Positions 9,879 to 21,571 of a stretch of DNA of 64,000 nt are shown piece after piece (the first letter of the stretch is position 1; every line of letters begins with the position of its first letter). The notes beneath the pieces were generated by a model. That model was not told the origin of the DNA and did not search any database. It worked only from the letters and a program-made list of their open reading frames with translations. Position numbers and translations under genes: made by a program. Source of the stretch: Clavulina sp. PMI_390 (Eukaryota > Basidiomycota > Agaricomycetes > Cantharellales > Hydnaceae); NCBI GenBank assembly GCA_015039315.1, contig WIDE01000006.1:552585-616584 (forward strand), written 5' to 3'.

Positions 9879-12800
9879 ATGAACCCACTCATGCCACAGA
9901 CTGGCCTGGATGTTTGGGTCTCGCGAGTCCGCAATGAGCTCGCATCTGCCACTGGTATGGCAGAGTTTACAGACCGCGTTCAACAACGCGGTTTCGACTG
10001 GATGACATCCTTCGTTGATTCTGTTCTACGCGACGAGTATGTGCTCACTACATAGTTATCATCTCCCCCGCCCTGTTCTGAAGGTTTTCGTCTAGGCATA
10101 TTGTAGAGATTGCGAAGACTCCTGGACGGCAGAAGTCAGCTAAGAAGACTCGCAGCAAGACTGCTGCCATCGCCGCGTCGGCCGCTAAGATTCGTGCCAT
10201 TAACCGCGAGGTGAGGGCTGAACAGATCGTTTTCGCGCATTGCTGTGTTCTGACGCGTCCAATAGGCCACCTTGTTTGAGGATAAGGAGAATGCCGTGGT
10301 GTCACCCACGAAGAACTCGGCACATAAGATGCAACGCGCCCTTCTTGCTGCACGTGAAACTGGTGATAGCGATGAAGAAGGACTTCTTCCGCCAATCAAT
10401 GCACCGCTCAAGAGTCTTGCATTTCACATGCCTGCGGACACTGGGGTGGTTCGGCATTCACCCGCAAGACAGGCCTCTCCTACGCGACCTCCCAAATCTC
10501 TACTTCGCTCTCCAACGAAGCAAAAGACTACAGAGACGCTAGAGCCCGCATCTGTACCGTCACGAGCCCAACTTGCCTCTCCTCCACCCCTCAAGGCATC
10601 GCGTCTCCCCACTCCCAAAGGGCGCTCGGCGTCTCCCGTCGTCAATCTCTCGAAATCTAATAAGCATGGTTCTGAGCCTAATCCATTCGTTGTTGAGGCG
10701 CCCTCTCGAGCACCATTCACTGTGCTCGAGGAGCGACCTTTGGACAATACTGATATTCGACCTCGAACTCCGACCGCTGGAAACGCTGCCGAATCTCAGA
10801 CTCATTCACCCCGATCGCAAATCTATTCTCCTCCCTCATCTCCAATGAAAATTGACGAACCTGCTCAATATGAGCGAGAAGCATCTCCTGCCCAGCGGCC
10901 ACACTCTCCAGACCTAGCAGAAGACCCAATAGAAATCGATGAAGAAATGGGCGGCGATGAGAATGCTCCTCCCCAAGAGCGACCGATTACTCCCATGTCT
11001 CCGGAACCCCTCCCATCGAAGAAATATTCAAACCCTCCTAGATTGAGCCATCCTCGCGTTGAGAAACATCACTTATCCGATGATCAGCCCCATGAACTGC
11101 AAGCTGAGGACGAGGCCCAGCATTCGCCAGTCACATTCCCTGTGGCACCTGCTGAGGACAAGCAGGCTTCACCCAAGGACGTTACTCAAGCGGGAGCTTC
11201 TGCGGCGACCATCCATTATGATGTGGTCATGCCATTGAATGATGGTGCGGGTACGAGTAATCGCCAGTCGCTCTACAAACGTAGCAGCCAGAATCGTCAG
11301 TCTGGTGGAGCTGGATTGCGACGAAGCACGTTTGCGCGCTCATTCGCTCCGCGATCAAGGGTCACTGCTACGGCCGGCGCTGGAGAGAATGAGGACACTG
11401 GGGAGCCGCCCTTGCCGCTTGCTACATCATCTAGTGCCTCATCTCTCAAGCGCAAGTCTTCTGCAGTTGATGAGCTGGAGAGTGTCGAGCAACCGCGTAA
11501 GCTGCCAAAGGTGGAGGCGGCTACCACCCAGAGCGCTCAGCGGGATCTTGGTGTTACTGCGCAAGCGAGCCCACCGATAACCTCCATGGCGACGAACCTC
11601 CCTACTACACAGATCGAGTCTGACCAGCCTGCTGTGTCGCCCCTCGCTGCTCTCAAGGCACTCACGGAGAACTTTGCCCTCGCAGCTCCGCCTGGCACAA
11701 CTGAAGCTCGCGAGTCCAGCCATTCGACTCGCTCACGCCTCTCTTTGTACGCAAACACCAAGACCTTCAATATTGGAGAGCTCATGGGGGATGGCGATCA
11801 ATCCCACTCGCATGGCGGTAGATCGCCAAGTCGGAGCTCAAGTCCTGAAGGTAGTGACGAGGGTGACTTCTCTACTAGTATGGAGGTTACACATCATGGT
11901 GATGAAAGCGGGGACTTGGACGACTACAGTGATGTTGACCTATCAGGAACATCCACCGAAGACATGGCGGGAGTAATCAGGGCTCAAAGCGGCACGACGC
12001 CTTCCAATTCCCCTCCCAAAGCACATCGAACCATTTACTCAGTTCCTGGCGCATCTGAAGAGTCGTTTGTACCCCCCCAGGCTTCTGAAAAACCAGTCTC
12101 CACCAGAAGAATCCCCTCCCCAGCTCCTGCTCTCCAACCTTCTTCTATCCTTTCTCCTCGCAACAGTGGAGCGGCGACGAGTTCAATATCCTTGATCTCA
12201 GTTGCAAAAGCAATGACAAACTTCTTCCGATCATCGCCTGCTCCTACGCAGCCTCCTCCCGCTGTAGCATCTCCTCCCGTGCAAGCTTCGTCATCTGCTT
12301 CTTCCTTCAAAGCCCATGTTCCAGGATATAATCCCTTCCTACAAGACGCCGCCCCTGCCCCACCGCGGAAATCGTCAGGTAGTGCTCGAAGGACTTTGTC
12401 CAAAAACCCCTTTACCGCCTCCCCTGATGCCAAGCCTCTCCCTGCACCTCCTCGGTCGCAACAGTCCCAAAACACTCAAACAGAGTCGCAGTCCACCACG
12501 TACTCGTCACAGTGGACAGCTTCAAGCCTGTTCGACTCTCAGCCACCTTCGCGGGGAACCTCCTACGGTGGCACGTATGACACGGAAGTCGAGTCGCAGT
12601 TTGAACAAGATGCTAGCGGGAAGTCAAGAAATGTCTTCCCAGCAATGGATGTCGATGCTGATGACGAGGAAGTTGCTGCTGCTTTGGCCAACGCCTCCCC
12701 TGACGCTAGTATGCGAGCAGTTCGGTTACCTGAAGAGTTTGATTACGAGGCCGAGAAGACAAAAGCATCACCGGCTGAAGCAACTCCAGCTGCCCCATAT

Positions 12801-14069
12801 AACGCTGTGAGTTGACCCACTATTTCTGTGTAGGAAAGAAACTTCGTGACTAACTTTGGCTCGTAGTCTGCGGGTATGGTCCGACAGATCAGCATCAGTA
12901 ATCCTCTGGTCCCATCCAAGTCAGTTGACTTGATTGACAACGCTCGTCCTCACAACTAATTTGCCGTCACTTCTAGGACATTGCTCGCTACAGTGGGCGG
13001 CGGCAAGACCTTGAAGCACATCTCTAGCTCGTCTTCGCTCACGACGAAACAACAGGTATGTTACTGATCGGATACGTATGCAATATGCTCATGCCGTTTG
13101 TCCTACAGAATGCCTTAAGGAATCCTTTTGCACCAAGCGAGCCGAAGGTGTCCACTAGCAGCTCGTCATCCAAGAATGCATCTTCCCAAGACGACGTTGA
13201 AGGCAAGAAGCGAGAGTTGGGGGAAGCACCTACTGCAATCAAGACAGCCAAGCCTAAGGTACCTCGCTTAGTCGCAATTCTAAGCTAGTGACTGACGCGT
13301 TCTCCCCCACGAAAGCTCGACGTGAAACCCACCACGCAACCGCTACAAAGCGCACAAGCCCAGCCTACCTTGAAGCAGTCCTCCTCTTTCAGTAAACCGG
13401 CTCCTCCAAAGCAGGCGCCAATCCGGCCGCCTTTCAAGTCAGCATTCAAGCCAGCGTCGACTCTGGCAGCGAGCTCATCGAGTCGCCCCGTGAACAACGC
13501 TCTTCCTACGAAGTCGTCATCAGTGCTCGCATCTTCGTCTTCATCGCGTCCGCCGAATCAGCCCCATGTTAATCCCAAGGCGGAGATCCAGGCTAAAATG
13601 CAGGCTGCTTTGGAGATTCAGATCGCCAAAGAGAAGGCTGCGATCAAGGCCCAAAAATCTATGCAAAAGTTGCCCCCTCCTCCGGCGCCAGAACCCGAGC
13701 CCGAGCAAGAGCTACCCGATATCGCAAGCGAGTAAGTTTATGATCATCCAACTGGACAAGGATATGCCCACTGATTATACTCTGCGTTATCTTAGGTACT
13801 CCGATTCCGACGACGAGGATCGTCCCAAGAAAACGCTTGCTGGATGGGCTGAGCCTGACGAAGTGGAGAGACAACTTCGCTATCAGGAGGATGAAATAGA
13901 TCCTGACGAGCTGTTTGGGGAGGTTGGTGACCCAGACCTGGAAGTTATGTTCGGTCCGAGAAACAAATTCCGCGTTCGCTCGAGTTCTGCCAACTGGCAC
14001 AATGGGGATGGGGTGACCAAGGCGGAGATTGAGGATTACGGGAGGCGGATGGGTTTCCGCAAGGACTAG
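9879..14069 (+). CDS. Inner centromere protein INCENP/Sli15, chromosomal passenger complex scaffold
   Basis: This is the scaffold that binds and activates Aurora kinase and targets it to centromeres and the spindle. Eight exons (9879-10036, 10096-10210, 10266-12806, 12867-12919, 12977-13055, 13109-13258, 13316-13731, 13796-14069) give 1261 residues, all phases agreeing. The N-terminal helix (LDVWVSRVRNEL to FVDSVLRDE) is where the family binds Survivin and Borealin homologues. The middle is one very long disordered exon rich in Ser, Pro and SP/TP sites, consistent with CDK regulation. The C-terminus carries the IN-box: ELPDIASE-YSDSDDED, then KKTLAGWAEPDEVERQL and DPDELFGEVGDPDLEVMF, the defining Aurora-binding signature. 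An intron splits the IN-box after LPDIASE. The assignment rests on the IN-box; the middle is not conserved. Confidence 0.9.
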
Positions 14070-15944
14070 TCACGCAACGGGGGAATCCTCGTCGCATTTC
14101 GCTCCTTTCTTTATCTTTTTCATAAGCTTATTGTAATTTTTATCTTCATCATTACAGAGGCATCAATTCATCAAACAATAGTTTGCATTATTTGGACCCT
14201 TGATGGAGTATAGCTCCCCAACACTGACTTCCAGCTAACAATCCCTGCCCAAATAATTACACTCATCGCATGCAGCCGAGTAACCTTTCGATTTTCGATA
14301 CTCTTCAGCCTAGAAGCCTGATCTATGGTATTCTAGGGATGTGTGGACAGAGGTTACAGTATCATGTCCAGGGCTACTTTATGCTTGACGCTCTCGAGGA
14401 AGTTACAAGGTGCAATATTTCTCCTTTACCCGTATGCTCTTGTCCTCTAGTTCCCTTTGACCCCTCGGTGTATAGAGTGCTAGGTCATGCGTGTCCCTCT
14501 AAAGATTGGGCGGTGTTGTTCAAGCACAGGAGGAGATTCTAAATCGTTGCCCCTAGTAGCACCCGACAGGCTCACACCGTTTAGCTGGCGTATCGCAGTA
14601 ATTTTCCGGCCATTCCTCATATTTAGGACTGGCTAATTTATCCCTGTGATCACTCCAGAAGTTGCCGTACGCATTATGCTTGGAAACATGTTAGACAGAC
14701 AAGAAGACTGGCTGATAGATATATCGACTCCAGTAGGGGATGTCGTACAACCCGCGGCTGGTCTAGGTCGGGATCCTTGGCTGGGTGGTCCCCGCAAGGC
14801 GAAGATTTCCGCATGCTTACATGCAAGCCGCTATCTTGCAAATATCTGCCAGACCGAGGAGGCTACCTGTACTCCCGATTCATCTCCTCTTTAACCACTA
14901 AGGGGAACAAGTCACGATTGAGTGCGTGGTCGCCAGCGTTGCATGGCATTGCCGTGCTCCGCGCCCCATGCCCTAGCCCGAAAAGATGTCTAGTGGAATC
15001 AAGCCGCACACAGTGCTGCATCTATCTATATTGCTCCATGATGATGCCGTTGATCACCCCTTGAGTTCAGGAAGATTCTAGCATCCCTTTAGATACACGT
15101 AGAGAGTTCCAATTTACGCTCACTCTCGATTTCACAAGCGAGCTGAGAGAGTAATCGATTGTGACTGGTGGAGGTGCTTGTCATCGAGCGAGCCATTGTT
15201 GATGAGCAGGAAGTAGCATTGGGCTTCTATTCAGGCTATAAAGCAGTCAATTGACCGCCAGTGGATAAGACGAAGCTCAAGACGGGAAATAACTTGCTGG
15301 ACGAGCCACCACCGCGGTGAATCGCAGCCCTCGTATATGGTCTGCATCTTTAACTGGTTTTATGACACCTACAAAATTATGAACAGGCCACGACGAGCTG
15401 CAGATATATTCATCCAATTCCACTCGTCGGACCGAGGGCAGAAAACATTTACCGCCCTAATCCAGCGCAATGTATCCAGCGCCCAATACACTAGACGATG
15501 TTGCCGATCCCGGGATGTGGCAGCATAGCATTTGGCTGCCCTGACAGCGAAGGAGGGGGAGCTGGGAGCACAAGGTTTATATTGTCCCCGAGAATGGCTT
15601 TCAGGGTTAATCTGTGAACATTAATATGCGTACGTGATTGGGATTCGAACGACCGTGGGGATCGCAGAATAAGTTCACCACAAATCAAAGCTGTGATGTC
15701 GCGGCTTGTTTGTGCCACCGCGGCGCTTAGTGGGTCAATCGCGGTTGGCTCAGCACGTTTGACACCCGTCGAGCTTAATCCTTACCGGTCTTCGTTTGGT
15801 GGAACATACACGACATCTATTCCACTTTTATCGCCCAGAAACACAATCAACCACCGTCAGGGAGCGATTCCGTGAGGCTCGTTGGCGGCCTCTCCTGATC
15901 AATCAGCAGCCAAACTGTCGTCGCTCAAACGATCCCACTCAACC
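14070..15944. other. Gene-poor 1.9 kb upstream of the histidine kinase
   Basis: No frame here is long or recognisable; the open stretches (14270-14542, 14777-15064) lack domains. The first part is the INCENP 3' region. The last few hundred bases should be the histidine kinase promoter. The frame of the kinase is open up to 15882 but without an ATG before 15945. No tRNA could be folded at the TTCGAA-like site near 15647. Confidence 0.45.
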
Positions 15945-18900
15945 ATGACGGGCTCAGCTGAGCCCCCCCAACATCCATTCTTTAGTCACCTCATAACCCT
16001 CCTTTCCCTCTACGAAAGTTCTCCCCAAATCCCTCCCCCACCCTACACTGGTCCTACCAATTACCTTATCGAGGCCATCGACCGCGGCATCCATTCGCTG
16101 GGAAGTCGTGCTATTTCTGCAGAGCACTCTCTTCACCAGGCGCTGCTAGCCGCCAAAGGTCCTCAGAAAGCCCCTTTTGGCAATCTTGCGAGCATCGCAG
16201 GCTCCGCCCTCCCCGACGATCATCCTGCCAAACGCGCGCGGCGAGAGGGAAACGGCGTTGCTGATAGCGGGCTCACTGGTTATCATGTCAATGAAAACGG
16301 TATCATCCCTGGCGCTGGCGTCCTTGATCGCCTGAGCCCCATGGAAGACGATGAAGTGCAGCCTCTTGGTGCTCCTGGGTTCGCTGGGGTCCCTGGCGAG
16401 GCCATGGATGAGGACGGTATGAACGGCGAACACGGTACTTCATCTGGATATGCTATCCCCCATCATGCCTACACGCAGCGTTGCCCTACATGCGGTCATC
16501 TTAACGGCGGCGCCAATGGCACTAGCGAATCGGAAGTCGGTCACACAGAACTGCCCCCCATGGAAGAGCTCAAGCTACTCAAGGCCCAGGTTCAGGATGT
16601 TGCTCGCGTCTGTCGTGCTGTTGCTTCAGGCGATTTATCTCAGAAGGTCACGGTCGCCGTTCAAGGCGTGGTCATGGTTCAGCTCAAGGATGTCATCAAT
16701 ACTATGGTGGAACGCTTAGGCCAATTTGCCCAAGAGGTCACTCGAGTCTCACTGGAAGTCGGAACTGAGGGTAAACTTGGAGGTCAGGCTGTCGTTGGAG
16801 AGGTCGAAGGCACATGGCGCGAACTGACCGCCACCGTCAACAAGCTCGCTGAGAATCTCACCATTCAAGTGCGAAGTATCGCTGAAGTCACCATGGCTGT
16901 CGCTCGCGGCGATCTTAGTCGTGAAATTGTCGTCGAGGCACAGGGAGAAATTTTGGAACTGAAAACTACGGTCAATAACATGGTCAGTTAATTTTGGGCT
17001 CTGCTGAATAATCCGCAGACATGTTGAAGATACTGACCTTGAGTATAGGTGGTACAATTACGGCAATTTGCATCCGAAGTAACGCGTGTGTCTCTTGAAG
17101 TCGGTACAGAGGGTAAACTTGGTGGATCTGCGATCGTCATGGGAGTCGAAGGTGTCTGGCATGAGCTGACCGTCAACGTGAGTGAATGCAACTATATCTT
17201 GCTTCCCACACGCGCTCATGCTTCTCTCAAGGTCAATCGAATGTGTCAAAATCTGACATTGCAAGTACGATCTATCGCGCACGTTACAACTGCCGTCGCC
17301 CAGGTAAATTTTCTTTTCGGCTCTTGCTTTCGTGGCTCAACCTTTATTGCATCACAGGGCGATCTCACTCAGCTCATTGATATTGAAGTCGCCGGAGAAA
17401 TGGACACCTTGAAGACTACCGTGCGTTTTTTCCTGGATCGCTGCTTTCCATTGGGGTACTGATTGTATTGGTCAGGTTAATCGGATGGTGGGACAACTGG
17501 GTAAATTTGCATCAGAAGTCACTCGTGTCGCTCTGGAAGGTCGGTACCATATGCTACAGGCGTTATTTGAAAGCCATCCTGAAATTTGATTCTAGTCGGT
17601 ACCAAGGGGATCTTAGGGGGTCAGGCCGTTGTTGATGGTGTAGAGGGTACTTGGGACGAGCTTACGCGGAATGTCAACGTGAGCCACTGCATTGCAAACC
17701 TAGTGTGCTTCTGAGCTCAATTCTATTCTACCCGACCAGAAAATGGCTGCTAATCTGACAGCTCAAGTGCGGTCCATCTCAGCCGTGACGAAGGCCGTCG
17801 CCGCTGGTAATCTCGAGACATTTATCGAAGTTGAGGCGCAAGGAGAGATCCTAGAGCTGAAGCACACCGTCAATTCCATGGTGTCCCGACTTTTCAGGCT
17901 CGCTCGTGAGGTGTCTCGTATTAGTCAGGAAGTCGGAACGGAAGGCCGCCTTGGTGGTCAGGCGATTGTCCCCGGCTTGGACGGAATGTGGAAGACTCTT
18001 GCTGACAATGTGAGTTACTCCTATGAGCTACTCGGCGGCCCGTCATTATCGATGGGGGACCGGGGAACCAATATCCACTTGTCCCTGACCGACTAACATT
18101 TCATTCATTTGCGGGCCTGCAGGTCAACATCATGGCTGGTAATCTGACAACTCAAGTGCGAGAGATCGCTGCAGTCACAACGGCCGTCGCACAAGGCGAC
18201 TTAACGAAGCAGATCACTGTCGATGTGCGAGGCGAAATTCTCGACCTGAAGATGACCGTCAATGAGATGACACGTAGTTTGAGCGTGTTCGCCGCTGAAG
18301 TCACTCGGTCCGTTGCCCGCGATTCAAATTCTTTTGTGCCTGCTCGCTTAATTTACGCTCAACTTTTTAGTGTGGCCCGTGAAGTCGGAACTGAGGGTAA
18401 ACTGGGCGGTCAGGCCACCGTGCAAGGCGTAGCTGGGACCTGGAAGGACCTGACCGACAATGTCAACACCATGGCTTTCAATGTAAGCTTCTTGTCATGC
18501 CATACGGGAGTCTGAGTCCCTTTGCTGATCGGAATACCGTTATAGCTCACGCAACAAGTGCGGACGATCTCTTCGGCCACTGTGAGTAGGATACTTCGTC
18601 TCGTTTATAGTAGATAACTCACCAATGTCCCTTAGGGTGCCGTCGCTCGTGGAGACTTGACACGAAAGATTAAGGACGATGTACGAGTTTCGGGAGAGAT
18701 CTTGCAGCTCGTCACGACTATCAACAGTATGATTGACGACCTGGATGACTTCGCGCGAGGTGTGATGAGAGTCGCTAAGGAGGTCGGAACGGAAGGCAAG
18801 CTAGGTGGTCAAGCAGACACTGACAATCTCAAAGGCACTTGGCTGGATATCACGTATGTGGTCCAAACTCTACACGCAAGAGTCTGTACTGATAATTGAA

Positions 18901-21183
18901 TCTTCTAGATCATCCGTCAACATGATGGCCACCAACTTAACATCCCAAGTGCGAGGTTTCGGAGAAATCTCTGCCGCCGTTTCCGGCGGTGACTATTCCA
19001 AGTTCATCACTGTCGAAGCTTCAGGAGAAATGGGCTCGCTGAAGAATCAGATCAACTCAATCGTGTACACTCTACGGGACCAGATTCAGAAGAATCAGCA
19101 GGCTCGTGAGGCGGCAGAACTGGCCAACAGGAGCAAGTCGGAATTCCTTGCAAATATGTCCCACGAAATCAGGTAAGAGTTTTTGCATACTATACGGAAG
19201 CAGGCTGATTGATTGGTTTCTCCTTTGTAGAACCCCAATGAACGGTATCATCGGAATGACTGATCTCACCCTTGAGACCGAGCTCTCTCGCTCTCAGAAG
19301 GAAAATCTTCTTCTAGTTAACTCTCTTGCGCGATCGCTATTGTTGATCATTGATGATATCCTGGATATCTCAAAGAGTATGTTATTTTATCCGAATTGCG
19401 GTCGCTTTTGCTTATTACCTTCACTCGCAATAGTTGAGGCTGGTCGAATGACTATTGAGCAAGTGGCCTTCTCCCTCAGAACAACTGTTTTCGGGATGTT
19501 GAAGAGTCTAGTCGTCCGAGCCAATCAGAACAATATTGATCTCACCTACGAAGTCGATGCCCGAATTCCAGATCAGCTCATTGGTGATGCTCTCCGTCTG
19601 CGCCAAGTCATCACCAACTTGGTTGGAAACGCCATCAAGTTCACACCGAAGCTTGAGAAGGTCGAGGGTGGCCCCGACCCACCGCGCGGTAATGTCTCGT
19701 TCAAGGCGAGCTTGGAGGAGGCTGAGGACGACTGGCTTGCCCTCAAGTTCACCGTTGCTGATACTGGTATCGGCATTCCAAGTGACAAGCTGGTCATGAT
19801 CTTCGATACCTTCTGTCAGGCAGATGGCTCCACAACACGAGTCAGTAGTCATCAGCCCATCCTGTCATATTGATGCTAAGTCTTCCCTGTGTTAGGAATA
19901 TGGAGGGACTGGTTTAGGTCTATCCATCTCGAAGCGTCTAGTCAACCTCATGGACGGCGAGATCTGGGTAGAATCCGTCGTTCACAAGGGTTCTCAGTTC
20001 CACTTCACGGTTAAAACTCGCATCAACCGAGATGTGGACTCACTTATGCTCAAAGAACGAATCAAACCATTCGTTGGACGCTCTATACTCTGTATCGGCA
20101 AAGACGTCGAGCTCAAAGACTTAGTGATGGTGGAGACTCTGGGTATGACGCCAGTGCTGTTCAATGATGTCAGTGAAGTCGTCGACAAAGACCTTGGTCC
20201 TCTTGTCGACGCCATCATTATTGACAACGTTGATACGGTGAGAGGTCTCGCCTTTTCCTTCGCCGAATTCTGGCTGACGCAATGCCGTATAGGTGGCTCG
20301 CGTACGAGAACTGGATAACCTGCGATATGTCCCCATCGTGCTCATGACTCCTGTGAGTTGAACGTTGTTTATCGCCTTGTTCTAACCTCTGACGCATATC
20401 TCGTGCAGAATTCGATGCCTGTGTTGCCTCGTAGGTTTCCCTCTGATTTTTTTGAGCCAGTAACTTACTCCTTCCACAGTGAGTTGGTGCATTGAGAATA
20501 GTATCAGCGCCGCCGTTACATTCCCAAGCAACGAACCCGACATCGCCACTGCAGTGGTCACTGCGCTAGAATCCAACATCATCCAGCCAGAACAGACTGT
20601 TCCGGAAGTGACTTATCGAATCCTGATGGCCGAAGATAATACAGTCAATCAGCAAGTCGCAACGAAGATGCTCGAACGTTATGGCCACCAAGTGACTATT
20701 GCCAACAACGGTCAGGAAGCTGTGAACTTTGTTAAGCAGAACGTGTCTACCAAGACACGGTATGATGTTATTTTGGTAGGGATTTATATACCACGTCATT
20801 TTGCTCGATGCTCATCTGCCTCCCTCTAGATGGATGTTTCGATGCCGGTTATGGGTGGAATGGAAGCTAGCCAGGTCATTCGAGGTTGGGAAAAGCACAC
20901 CCGTTCGAGACGAACGCCGATCATTGCCCTGACTGCGCATGCCAGTAAGTGTAAGCATTCATAGCCGCGAGTGATATACTCACGTTTCTCTTCATTAGTG
21001 ATTGGTGACCGCGAGAGGTGTCTGAAAGCTGGGATGGATGATCACATTACTAGTGAGTAGACTCACTAGGAGAGGTGTTGAATCATGACTAATATTTACT
21101 ATCCCTTCATAGAACCGCTGAAGAGAGGCGATCTCATTGCTGCCATTCGCAAGGTCGTCAACTATATGACTGGCTATATGTGA
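15945..21183 (+). CDS. NIK1: Group III hybrid histidine kinase (Nik1/Os-1 type) with HAMP array
   Basis: Cytosolic osmosensor at the head of the Hog1 MAP-kinase phosphorelay; in other fungi this family is the target of phenylpyrrole and dicarboximide fungicides. A 21-exon model (20 introns, all phases consistent) gives 1348 residues. After a disordered N-terminus come seven HAMP-type repeats (about 16590-19060), each recognisable by NLT-QVR, VA-GDL, GEI-LK and [10 protein letters not shown]. The kinase core follows: H-box NMSHEIRTPMNG (split by an intron at 19173), N-box VGNAIKFT, G-boxes ADTGIGIP and [10 protein letters not shown]. The receiver domain (20620-21180) has EDN, the phospho-acceptor Asp in [10 protein letters not shown], and KPL with the conserved Lys. 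All catalytic residues are present. There is no membrane segment, as expected for the group. The start is the first ATG of the frame; an extra upstream exon is possible. Confidence 0.95.
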
Positions 21184-21571
21184 TCGCAACCTTGCCCTAT
21201 ATCTCTTTACCTTGTTTGTTCGCCCATCTAGGTGTCGCTGCGCGACCGAAGGCATTGTCTAATCCCGCAGCCCGCATAATCTATCACGCCATTGTCGTTG
21301 TATCAGTATAGTTTTTCATCTCTACCTCGTTGATTTGTCACAATAATACCCGTAGCTTTGTGTGCTTTGATCTCCTCCATTTCTTTCACTTTTGGCGCCA
21401 CCTTTTCATTTGTGGGCTTCATGCGTACATCTTGAGTAGTACCAGCTCCATATGTGTCTAGTTTGGTGGAATGTAAGAGTCAATGTCTAGTTTTGGTGCC
21501 TGGTAATCAAAGTGTGCTTTGGAGGTCAAGGGTAACTTGAGTCAACAAACAAGCTCAAACTTGCTCTCCTC
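21184..21571. other. Intergenic spacer, kinase 3' end to RING gene
   Basis: About 390 bp with T-rich sequence after the kinase stop codon, typical of a fungal 3' UTR. I see no gene or repeat. Confidence 0.45.

Noticed and set aside
15636..15660. tRNA T-arm-like sequence GGGATTCGAAC
   Set aside because: Flanking bases do not pair into a T stem and no D arm or acceptor stem is present.
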